Origin: SBAX01 sp964646605
Lineage (GTDB): Bacteria; Planctomycetota; Phycisphaerae; UBA1845
DNA: 64,000 nucleotides
Reading direction: 5' to 3'
NCBI GenBank assembly: GCA_964646605.1
Contig: CAZYEX010000115.1
Span: forward strand, 8,442 to 72,441
Part shown: positions 17,951 through 24,897 of the stretch, piece after piece
Position numbering within the stretch: position 1 is the stretch's first letter
Layout of the letters: every line of letters starts with the position of its first letter
Translations under genes and position numbers: made by a program
The notes under the pieces: model-generated
Database searches by the model: none
What the model saw: the letters and a program-made list of their open reading frames with translations, nothing else
Told to the model about the DNA's origin: nothing

Positions 17951-17958
17951 GGGCAATC

Positions 17959-18426
17959 TCAAAAACGCGATGTGTGATAGGCGAAGTCGCGGACCTTTTT
18001 GGCGTCGTCGAACTTGATGATGACGGTCAAGGTGCGTTGACTCTGCGAGGACGCCCCCGCCCGTCCGCTCGCTCCGCCGCCCAGTCCGCCGCCGCCGCTG
18101 TGACCGAACCCTACTCCGCCGCCGAGAATCGTCCACCCGCTCTCCGAAACCACCACGTCAGTGGCGAACTTGTCGTAGACCCAAACCTCGCGCCCGTCGC
18201 CCTCGCCGGTGACCACGTTGGGGCTGCCCAGGGCTTCGATGACGTCGGCCCCGCTCATCCCCAGTCGAATCTCCCGCTGCACCTTCCCCGCGGTGAGTCG
18301 ATCCCCCTCCAGCCCCGCTTGGGTGTCGCGTGCGTGGTAACTGGCCGGGCAACCGAGCGCGAACAACAAGACCGGAATCGCAACGACCGCCCCGGCACGA
18401 TTAGCATTTTGGATCATGAGACCCAT
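17959..18426 (-). CDS. BamE/SmpA-like outer-membrane lipoprotein
   Basis: The product has 155 residues. The lipobox region is AIPVLLFALGC near residue 26. Residues 45-100 read LTAGKVQREIRLGMSGADVI then EALGSPNVVTGEG, the LGMSxxDVxxxLGxP pattern of the SmpA/OmlA (BamE) fold that stabilises the BAM outer-membrane assembly complex. A Gly-rich insertion (GGGVGFGHSGGGGLGGG) and a final strand TLTVIIKFDDAKKV follow. It is the first gene of the three-lipoprotein operon. Other small periplasmic lipoproteins share this fold, so a direct BAM role is a guess. Confidence 0.65.
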   Translation of the reverse strand: MGLMIQNANRAGAVVAIPVLLFALGCPASYHARDTQAGLEGDRLTAGKVQREIRLGMSGADVIEALGSPNVVTGEGDGREVWVYDKFATDVVVSESGWTILGGGVGFGHSGGGGLGGGASGRAGASSQSQRTLTVIIKFDDAKKVRDFAYHTSRF

Positions 18427-18480
18427 TCGTACGCCCGATTCCGCCCCATGTCAACTCGGCTCCCGGTCTGGTACTTGTAA

Positions 18481-18813
18481 TGTTCAAAATTTTCCGCCCA
18501 TCGACAGGCACGCTATGATGCTTGCACGAGCGGGCCGCGACGTACGAACCGGTGTGGAATCGCCGAGGTAGCCCTGTCCGCGGTCGAGGGGGCCATCGGC
18601 GAGAAGCTTGCGGGCAGGCCTGAGCCGAACCCAGTTGAAGCGCCCGAACCCGACACACGCAACCCCGCAACCGCGGCGTTCAGCGGGCTAGGGGCGTCCG
18701 GCGGCGGCAAGGCACGGGTAGCGACGCTCAGCCCCAGAAAACGTCACGAAATCGCTCGAAAAGCGGCAAAAGCCCCTGTGAAAGAAGCCAGCTTGACCGG
18801 ACTTAACTTATAG
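18481..18813 (+). pseudogene. C-terminal remnant of a gene without a start
   Basis: The frame is open for 110 codons from just after a TAA at 18478 to TAG at 18811-18813. It lacks any ATG, GTG or TTG, yet it reads like coding sequence: ALSAVEGAIGEKLAGRPEPN, then ATLSPRKRHEIARKAAKAP. The SPRKRHEIARKAAKA phrase is common at the ends of small proteins on mobile DNA. It is best read as a gene whose front has been lost. Its stop sits inside the palindromic operator of the following toxin-antitoxin locus. Confidence 0.45.
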
Positions 18814-18821
18814 GTTAAGAT
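18793..18821 (+). promoter_or_regulatory. Promoter and palindromic operator of the second toxin-antitoxin locus
   Basis: TTGACC (18793-18798) and TAAGAT (18816-18821) have a 17-base spacer. Over this spacer and -10 lies an 18-base near-perfect palindrome, CTTAACTTATAGGTTAAG (18802-18819), a natural site for the HTH antitoxin. The -10 overlaps the first ATG of the toxin gene (18820), so the functional start may be the GTG at 18865. Confidence 0.55.
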
Positions 18822-19218
18822 GGATAAGCACACGGTCGATCCACTTTACGTCGGACCGACATACGTGACGAACGTTTGGATTTCGGAGCGCGCCGTCAAG
18901 AATCTGAAAAAGCTAAGTGCATCCCCAGACGTGGGGAAGCTTCTTGACAAGGTCGCATACTGGGCAGAAAGCGGCTTCGCAAAGTGGGAGGGTTCGCCTG
19001 GATCGGGCAGGCCGATTGTTCACGAATGGGACGGCGTATTCCGGCTCGGATATAGATCGCTGCATAGAATACTCGGGTTCTATGAAAACAACGACAAGCG
19101 GCTCTTCGTCGCCATTGACGCCTTCCTAAAGAAAAGCCAGAAGTTGTCGTCAGCGGAGCGCGGATACATCAACGAGGTTGCCAAGATCAAGAAACTCGAT
19201 CTTTGGGAGAGGCGATAG
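18820..19218 (+). CDS. RelE/HigB-type toxin
   Basis: The product has 132 residues as drawn, or 117 from the GTG at 18865. The fold pattern is VWISERAVKNLKKLSASPDV, then a linker, then GVFRLGYRSLHRILGFYEN followed by the strand RLFVAIDAFLKKSQKLSSAE. HRILGF with the preceding basic strand is the RelE/HigB core, and FLKKSQKLSSAE matches the end of HigB toxins. The first ATG overlaps the -10 of its own promoter, so the downstream start is plausible. It is followed at once by an XRE-type antitoxin. Its base composition is lower in GC than its neighbours, which suggests acquisition. Confidence 0.72.
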   Translation: MDKHTVDPLYVGPTYVTNVWISERAVKNLKKLSASPDVGKLLDKVAYWAESGFAKWEGSPGSGRPIVHEWDGVFRLGYRSLHRILGFYENNDKRLFVAIDAFLKKSQKLSSAERGYINEVAKIKKLDLWERR

Positions 19219-19673
19219 TGAGCGTGGATCAGCTTAGACAATTACGAGAAGCGTACCGCAAGACTCCGGATAGCTACGTGCATGAATTGCGCCTTAGTTT
19301 CGCGGAAGTTGTCGTTGATCGCCTGCAAGAGCTGGGCTGGAACCAGAAAACCTTAAGCGACAAGCTGGGCGTGACAGAACCCTTGATAAGCCGCCTGCTC
19401 AGCGGGGACCACAATTGGACTTCTGAATCGGCGGGGCGGCTTCTCTTTGCGCTGGGCGTGCGAGCAAGGGTACGTAAGGGACCTTTCCTACAGGAAACGT
19501 TCGCAAACGCGGTAACGGATGACGCTGTTTGGCTATTTCACGCCATCAGCGGTGATGAGAAAGAAATTCAAACGGAGGCATATAACAGTGGGCAAACGCC
19601 AGAAATCCTCAAGAAAATCACGAGAACCGAAGGCGGTGCTTTCCAAGGCGGTCCGCGGCGTACTGTCGCCTAA
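19218..19673 (+). CDS. XRE-family HTH antitoxin (HigA-like)
   Basis: The product has 151 residues from GTG at 19218, which overlaps the toxin stop by one base and follows a GGGAGAGG site. Residues of about 25-75 form the HTH: VVVDRLQELGWNQKTLSDKL, then GVTEPLISRLLSGDHNWTSE. The rest contains a linker and a C-terminal part that binds toxin in this family. Toxin-first order is characteristic of HigBA-like pairs. A third frame begins inside its 3' end at 19588 with its own strong ribosome site. Confidence 0.78.
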   Translation: MSVDQLRQLREAYRKTPDSYVHELRLSFAEVVVDRLQELGWNQKTLSDKLGVTEPLISRLLSGDHNWTSESAGRLLFALGVRARVRKGPFLQETFANAVTDDAVWLFHAISGDEKEIQTEAYNSGQTPEILKKITRTEGGAFQGGPRRTVA

Positions 19674-19914
19674 AGACCCCGACCTGCAAATCATCGCTTC
19701 CGGGGCGCCACCGTTCTGGGTCGATAGGATGGAGGTGTCGCTGCGGGCCGATGCCCCGATTGCCATGTTGCGTTTCTTCGCTATCGTTCCCCCTAATGTA
19801 CTTATCGAGTCTTCCCGGCTTCAGACTACGATTGCGCACGTGAAGCGCATGATAGACGTGCTCTGTCGGAGCCTAGACTATTATCCCACGAAAGGCGAGC
19901 CGAAACGCTCGTAG
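19588..19914 (+). CDS. Third gene of the toxin-antitoxin locus, possibly DUF3467-like
   Basis: The product has 108 residues from the GTG at 19588. It is preceded by a clear AACGGAGG site 9 bases upstream and overlaps the antitoxin gene by 86 bases in another frame. The open frame extends up to 19519, but the ribosome site favours 19588. The C-terminal half, VDRMEVSLRADAPIAMLRFF and then LQTTIAHVKRMIDVLCRSLD, has the strand-strand-helix outline of small DUF3467-type proteins, judged by eye. It may be a third component, as chaperones are in tripartite toxin-antitoxin systems. Its role is unknown. Confidence 0.5.
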   Translation: MGKRQKSSRKSREPKAVLSKAVRGVLSPKDPDLQIIASGAPPFWVDRMEVSLRADAPIAMLRFFAIVPPNVLIESSRLQTTIAHVKRMIDVLCRSLDYYPTKGEPKRS

Positions 19915-20065
19915 CGGCCGCCATCCAAACAGAGCGGAAGCCGAGCACCGTTCGCCAAAGATCAACGGGCTGCCGGACCGCGTTTGGACGCCGGACGGGT
20001 TCATTTGGCTGTTACATCGAAACGACATCAGTACCCCCTGCCCGGGCAAGCTTCTGGTGTATGCC

Positions 20066-20827
20066 TCAGTCTGCGTCCACGATCCGCTGCGTGGCTCGGG
20101 GAACCAAAGCCGTTCCCAGCGCCGGCTCGCGACCCATGAGATGCGCGATGTGGTAGTTTAGCACGCTGAAAACGCCAGCCGCAGCGCCGCTCTGTGGATC
20201 GTGCCCTTCCTCGGCGACCAGCCTTCGGAGCGTGTCCACCGTTCGCGCCGACACTTGCCGTTTCTCCACTCGACCCCCCTCGCAATGTCGGCACACCAGT
20301 CCGCCCTCGAAGGACGAAAAGTGGGTGAGGTCCTCCTCGCGTCCGCACTCCACGCACGAATCGAAACGCGGCAATGATCCGATCGAATCGAGCAGCGAGA
20401 CTTGGTATCGCAGAACGGTTTCCAGAGGGGCCGCGGATTCGCACAGCTCCTCCAGCGCACCCACCAAGGCCGCGAACAGTTCGACGTGCGGATCCCAATC
20501 CTCAGTCAGGGCCGCGGTGATTTCCCCGACGTACTGACCGGCGTGAATGCGCGGCAGCTTCTCGCGCAGTCCGAGCCAACTTTGACCTTGCTTCCATTCC
20601 GTCAACGTCGCCAGTCGCTCTCCTCGTTCCGTTCGACTGCTCCACACCACGGAGCCGATCTCGAGAAGATCGATCCCCACCGCAAACCGCGTCTTGGTCC
20701 CCCGCTTGATCCCTTTGGCGATGGCGCGGACTTTCCCGTGTTCTCGCGAAAAGAGCACCAGAACCTGCGAGGTCTCGGAGTAATCCACGCGCCCCAGCAC
20801 GACGGCTTCGTCTCGCGTCAAGGACAT
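20066..20827 (-). CDS. recO: DNA repair protein RecO
   Basis: The product has 253 residues and helps RecR load RecA on gapped DNA. The N-terminal OB-fold reads DEAVVLGRVDYSETSQVLVL, the FSREHGKVRAIAKGIKR segment is diagnostic, and a zinc finger is formed by CVECGREEDL and CRHCEGG. The start is the ATG at 20827, because the longer open frame upstream adds only Arg-rich sequence overlapping motB. It follows motA and motB on the same strand with short gaps, so it may be read from the same transcript. Confidence 0.92.
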   Translation of the reverse strand: MSLTRDEAVVLGRVDYSETSQVLVLFSREHGKVRAIAKGIKRGTKTRFAVGIDLLEIGSVVWSSRTERGERLATLTEWKQGQSWLGLREKLPRIHAGQYVGEITAALTEDWDPHVELFAALVGALEELCESAAPLETVLRYQVSLLDSIGSLPRFDSCVECGREEDLTHFSSFEGGLVCRHCEGGRVEKRQVSARTVDTLRRLVAEEGHDPQSGAAAGVFSVLNYHIAHLMGREPALGTALVPRATQRIVDAD

Positions 20828-20889
20828 GCCGACATCGTACCCGATCGACAAACGTGCCGGGAGAAAACGCGGTTCGACCGGGCGTGATC

Positions 20890-21744
20890 CTACTTTGGAT
20901 CGGGATGGGCGGGTTCGGCGTCCTTGGAGGGGTCGGGGGCTTGCTCGTCCTCGGCCGCCGTCCGCACGACTTGATCGGTGACGATGAGTTCGACGCGTTG
21001 ATTCGTACGTTGCCCAGCCTCGTCGTAGGCAAGGGGCACCAGTCGCTCTCCATCGGCGCAGGCCACCAGTTGCAACTGGGCCCACGAAATCCCCTCGCGG
21101 ACCATCGCCTCCGCGACCGCCGTCGCACGCTCATACGACAACCGCGCACCGCGGTCGGATTTCCCAAAGGACTCCGCGGCGCTGACGTGCCCGCGTATCT
21201 CGATGACCAGATTGTGCCCTTGCACGACTTTCCGCATCTGCCGCAAGGCTTCGAACGCCTCCTCGGTCAATTCCGCGCTTCCCGTTTCGAAGGGAACCGA
21301 ACCCGCGGGACTGTGGTAGACGGACTTGCGAATCGACTTGACGTCATGCTCGCGCCCGATTTGCCCTTCCTGATCCGCGGGACTCGGTCCCGAGCGCTCG
21401 ATCAGTCGTCGCACCAGCGGAAGGTCGATGGGATTGGCGGAGTTCGGATCGACCGGATTGTTGAACGCCTCGCGGATGGCGATGGCCAGGTCGATCATCT
21501 CCGGCGACGGCGACGGGTGACCGGGCTCCTTGCCTTCCCCCCCCGGACCGCCCGTCGCCGGCTTGAGGTTCATCGCCAGCAGAATCACGAAGAAGCCCAT
21601 CATCAGCGTGACGTTGTCGGCGAAGGAGATCAACCATTCGGGCGCTCCCTCGTGCTCCTCATGGCTGCCGCCGCCGTGTGCGCCGCCGTGGCCGTGCCCG
21701 CCGCCGGAGTGTCCCTTCTCGTCATGTTTTTCGCCCGAGGACAC
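20890..21744 (-). CDS. motB: MotB-type stator protein, His-rich N-terminus
   Basis: The product has 284 residues. The single membrane helix carries the proton-site aspartate (SFADNVTLMMGFFVILLAMN, Asp about 43). A C-terminal OmpA-like peptidoglycan-binding domain follows (VIEIRGHVSAAESFGKSD, then LSYERATAVAEAMVREGI and QRTNQRVELIV). The N-terminal 30 residues are unusually rich in Gly and His (GHSGGGHGHGGAHGGGSH). It is the partner of the MotA-like gene 62 bases upstream. Other proteins of the MotB/OmpA type power non-flagellar machines. No other flagellar structural genes lie in this window. Confidence 0.85.
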   Translation of the reverse strand: MSSGEKHDEKGHSGGGHGHGGAHGGGSHEEHEGAPEWLISFADNVTLMMGFFVILLAMNLKPATGGPGGEGKEPGHPSPSPEMIDLAIAIREAFNNPVDPNSANPIDLPLVRRLIERSGPSPADQEGQIGREHDVKSIRKSVYHSPAGSVPFETGSAELTEEAFEALRQMRKVVQGHNLVIEIRGHVSAAESFGKSDRGARLSYERATAVAEAMVREGISWAQLQLVACADGERLVPLAYDEAGQRTNQRVELIVTDQVVRTAAEDEQAPDPSKDAEPAHPDPK

Positions 21745-21806
21745 TGGGAACCTCCCGACGCGGACTTCTGCCTCTCGCCGTGCCGGTCAGCGCGGCGGGA
21801 AAAACG

Positions 21807-22583
21807 TTACGCCGCCTTGAGCTGTCCGCGACGCGCCGCGGGCACGAAGGCCAACATGCGATCCATGGTCACCCGCGGATTGTCGCCCGCTTGCACGGAA
21901 AGAATCCCCTGCAAGACCATCTCGCGGTTGATGATCTCCTCGGAGGAGCGCAGGGCCAGCTTGTCGCCGATGGGACCGGCGATGGCGTTGGCCAGCAACG
22001 TACCGTACATCGTCGCCGTCACCGCCAGCGCCAACATCTTGCCCATGTCGGCCACGCTTCCGCCCAGGTTGGCGAACATGCCGATCTGTCCGATCAACGT
22101 GGCCACCAACCCCCATCCCGGACCGTACAGTTTGATCAGATCGAAGAATTTCTTTCCCGATTTGTGCCGCTCCTGCATGGCCAGGATTTCCATGCGCAGG
22201 GTGGCTTCGATGGCGTTGGCGTCCAGTCCGTCGATGGCCATGCGCAGGGCGGAGGCCAGGAAGGGGTCCTTGACGTTCTTCACTTCGCTTTCCAGCGAAA
22301 GGATGCCGTCTCGCCGGGCCTTTTCGCTGAAGGCGACCACGGATTTGACCACGTCCACGGACTCCGGAATTTTGTTGAACATGAAGCGTTTGATGTAGCC
22401 TCCGACGGCTGTCACCCGCGCCAGCGGCAAGGACATGAACACGACGCTGATGCTCCCGCCGAATACGGCGAGGACTCCCTCCAGGGAGAAGAACATCGCG
22501 AAGTCGCCGTGCGAGGAGTGGTAAAACAGGAGGAACATGCACACGCTCCCCACCACCACCCCGATCAGACTGGATAGGTCCAC
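21807..22583 (-). CDS. motA: MotA-type stator protein
   Basis: The product has 258 residues from a GTG with a GAGGAAA site. Four membrane segments are seen: about 5-22, 34-50, 150-175 (GPGWGLVATLIGQIGMFANL) and 185-205 (LALAVTATMYGTLLANAIAG). The cytoplasmic loop between helices 2 and 3 (about 60-145) carries the charged part that meets the rotor. VQAGDNPRVTMDRMLAF is the usual MotA C-terminal motif. It pairs with motB to form a proton- or sodium-driven stator. Distantly related ExbB/TolQ proteins have three helices and differ in loop size. Confidence 0.88.
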   Translation of the reverse strand: MDLSSLIGVVVGSVCMFLLFYHSSHGDFAMFFSLEGVLAVFGGSISVVFMSLPLARVTAVGGYIKRFMFNKIPESVDVVKSVVAFSEKARRDGILSLESEVKNVKDPFLASALRMAIDGLDANAIEATLRMEILAMQERHKSGKKFFDLIKLYGPGWGLVATLIGQIGMFANLGGSVADMGKMLALAVTATMYGTLLANAIAGPIGDKLALRSSEEIINREMVLQGILSVQAGDNPRVTMDRMLAFVPAARRGQLKAA

Positions 22584-23148
22584 GCGCTTTCCTCACCGCG
22601 GCGGTCGTGCCGTACCGCGGACGTTCTCGAATTCCCGGACGCGGCCGTCGTGCCGCGCGCATCCCATCGGGACCGTGCGAGATTTCGGCGCACGGTCCAC
22701 CGTCCGATCCTATCGGCACGTTCCGATAGGGACTGATTCGACGGGCCGGCGCTCGAAAGCGACCCATAAACATCCGCCATACGCGCTCCGTCTGCGACAC
22801 AGAGTTATAGGTGCCACGACACGGCACTCTGCATTATCGGTCACTCATGCGCCGCTGACGGCCGGTTCCCCGCAGCCGCGCATCATCTCTCGCGGGCATT
22901 TCGCTGACCGCTTCGTCCGGTGATCTCGGACCTTCGCGACGGCGGTCCGAACGCTTCGATCAGCAGCGCCTTGGAGGATTTCAATGCAGCGTCACCCCTT
23001 GTGCGTGACGCCCAATGCGACGCCGCGCCGCCCACGAAGGGTCGGCGCTACACTCTTCAACGGGCTGATGGGGAAGGGATATGCAAACGGCAGCGCCGAC
23101 GCCAATCGATCGGTGCCGCGGCTTGCTTGACGCGTTGGAAAGCAAAAA
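22584..23148. other. Gene-poor stretch upstream of motA
   Basis: No frame here reads like protein. An 8-bp hairpin (CCTATCGG-CACGTT-CCGATAGG, 22709-22730) lies about 125 bases before the motA start, possibly in the 5' leader of motAB-recO. Confidence 0.5.
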
Positions 23149-23189
23149 GGGGCCTCTCGGCGACGGTCGGGCCGTCGCCAAGAGACCCC
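23149..23189 (-). terminator. Rho-independent terminator of the small lipoprotein gene
   Basis: Read on the reverse strand, an 18-bp near-perfect stem (two mismatches) with a 5-base loop is followed by TTTTT. It stands 26 bases after the stop at 23215. Confidence 0.85.
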
Positions 23190-23214
23190 TGCGTTTCTGG
23201 GTATGGGGGCTTCC

Positions 23215-23436
23215 CTACGTCGTGGTGAGGTCCGAGCTCCCGCCGTTGCCGTCATCCAGGCTCAGGAAGAACGCTGAGATCAGGGCGGTGGAGAGGCTGC
23301 CGGTGGTTGCCTCGAGTCCCTCCAAAAGGACTCCGCGCACCGCCGGATCGCAACCGCTGAGTTGGAACGCCGTGCCGCCGATGGAAAGGGTCATCACCGT
23401 CCGTAAGAACCGTTTTCGCACGTTTCGTCGTACCAT
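23215..23436 (-). CDS. Tiny lipoprotein of unknown function
   Basis: The product has 73 residues. The signal TVMTLSIGGTAFQLSGC places the anchored cysteine at about 29. The mature part (VLLEGLEATTGSLSTALISA, then an Asp/Gly/Ser/Thr-rich tail) holds one amphipathic helix. Very small lipoproteins of this layout occur in planctomycetes and are uncharacterised. A strong terminator follows it, so it is its own transcription unit. Confidence 0.65.
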   Translation of the reverse strand: MVRRNVRKRFLRTVMTLSIGGTAFQLSGCDPAVRGVLLEGLEATTGSLSTALISAFFLSLDDGNGGSSDLTTT

Positions 23437-23684
23437 GGGCTCGTGCTCCTATGCGGGCTTCGACCGCGAAGCCCCGCCAATCGTCGTGCCGTTCGGGTTG
23501 GACCCGGCCAACTCCTCGGCGGGCACTTTGTACCGCGCAGTTTTCCGGCTTTCAACTTACCGGACCGTCCCCGACGACTTATCGGGTCGTTATACCCATC
23601 GGACGTGGCGGCGCTGCGGTTTAACACTTCCGATATTTTAGCGCCTCCGCCGCCCGGTACCGCCGTGGCGAAGCTGGGAATCGC

Positions 23685-24353
23685 CTAATACGGCAGGCTG
23701 GTCGCGGTTGCGGCGCTGGCTACGGCACGGCGGAGTGTGGAAACCGGGAAGAACCGACCGGGGCAGGCTGTCTTGTGGGTCACGGCCCCGTGGCTGACTA
23801 CCCGGTCCGGCGGGATCGCGCAGCGATTGCAAAGGAAGGCCACCAGGCGTTCGAGGGCTGCGAGTTGACGCTGCGTGGGACGCGTGCGGGTGAAGTCTCC
23901 GACCAGGCAGATGCCGATCCCGTGGTCATTGAAGTAATTGTCCGCCGTCTTGCAATGGGCGCCATGCTTTTGCGTATGCCAACGGGAGCCGACCTCCACC
24001 AATCCGTCCGGGGTGTCGGTGCCGTTGCCGATGACAAAATGGTAGCCGAGCTCATCCCAACCCTTGTCGCGATGGTAGCGATCGAAACTGCGGGCCGAGC
24101 CGGTGACCGTGGCGCTGTGATGGAGAACGATGGTGGTCCATCGTTGGCTGACTCGACCGGCTCGGGGACTCCAGGCCGGATCTCCTCGCGCCTCCCGTTC
24201 CGATTGTCGTGGGCCGGGCACGTCGCGGGGGGAGATCGACCGCGGGGTGCCAGGCCGAACTTGGGGCGAGGCCGGCCGAGGCGCCGCAGGGGGCGTCACG
24301 CAGCTCGTCATCCCAAGGATCAGGAACAGAGTCCCGGCAATCAGCCTACGCAT
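23685..24353 (-). CDS. N-acetylmuramoyl-L-alanine amidase (AmpD/PGRP type), lipoprotein
   Basis: The product has 222 residues. The signal peptide with lipobox (TLFLILGMTSC, cysteine about 18) anchors it at a membrane. A Pro/Arg/Ser-rich linker leads to the amidase_2/PGRP domain from residue 70. Zinc-site residues are visible as TTIVLHHSAT, RWHTQKHGAHC and HGAVTHKTACPG. ELGYHFVIGNGTDTPDGLVE is the family core. It cleaves the amide between N-acetylmuramic acid and L-alanine in peptidoglycan, in wall turnover or recycling. It is a single gene. Confidence 0.88.
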   Translation of the reverse strand: MRRLIAGTLFLILGMTSCVTPPAAPRPASPQVRPGTPRSISPRDVPGPRQSEREARGDPAWSPRAGRVSQRWTTIVLHHSATVTGSARSFDRYHRDKGWDELGYHFVIGNGTDTPDGLVEVGSRWHTQKHGAHCKTADNYFNDHGIGICLVGDFTRTRPTQRQLAALERLVAFLCNRCAIPPDRVVSHGAVTHKTACPGRFFPVSTLRRAVASAATATSLPY

Positions 24354-24642
24354 GAAAGTCTCCGGTTGGGGATCGCTCGAACGGTCCGACGCTTCGCCTC
24401 CCGCAATACGCCTAGTTATCGGTCAACCCAACGCTCCACGTCAAGCGAATCGAATCGCGGCGGTGAATGTGGAACGGTGGGCCGGTCCCGGAACCCGGCT
24501 TTCGGTATCCCCCTGGCTAGCGCTGAATATCGGAACCTTTCTCATTCCGGCCATCCCGTTCGACGATAGTCCGCTCGTCGGTCACCAAGAACGGCTGCGG
24601 CAAGGAAGCCGACAGTAACGAACCGGCAAGGAAGCGTGTTGT

Positions 24643-24897
24643 ATGACCCATCCGACCGTGAGTCCCGCCTCCACAAAGGCCCCCCAAGCCAATGAACGCG
24701 AGGCCGTATTGGCGTTTTGGAAGCAGCGCATCCGGGAGCTGCCGGATGTCCGGCGGGAGAAGGTCCAGGCGACCCGCTCCGCCCTCCAGCAGCGGGCGTA
24801 CGATGCCGAGGCCATCCTGGACGCGACCATTCAGGAAATGGGCAACGATATCGGGGTCCTCTGTCGCCATGACGGCGACCCGTCCCCTACGGCTTGA
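24643..24897 (+). CDS. Small FlgM-like protein
   Basis: The product has 84 residues. The helical C-terminal half, VRREKVQATRSALQQRAYDA then EAILDATIQEMGNDIG, resembles the sigma-28-binding region of FlgM anti-sigma factors (pattern RxxKVxxLRxAIxxGxYxxD). motA and motB nearby would fit, but no sigma-28 gene is in the window. Its 3' end overlaps that of the membrane TPR gene by 11 bases on the other strand. The match is by eye. Confidence 0.4.
   Translation: MTHPTVSPASTKAPQANEREAVLAFWKQRIRELPDVRREKVQATRSALQQRAYDAEAILDATIQEMGNDIGVLCRHDGDPSPTA

Noticed and set aside
20854..22398. A 514-codon open frame on the plus strand opposite motA and motB
   Set aside because: It is antisense to two well-recognised genes, has no domain pattern and is Arg/Pro-rich, as expected for a GC-rich shadow.
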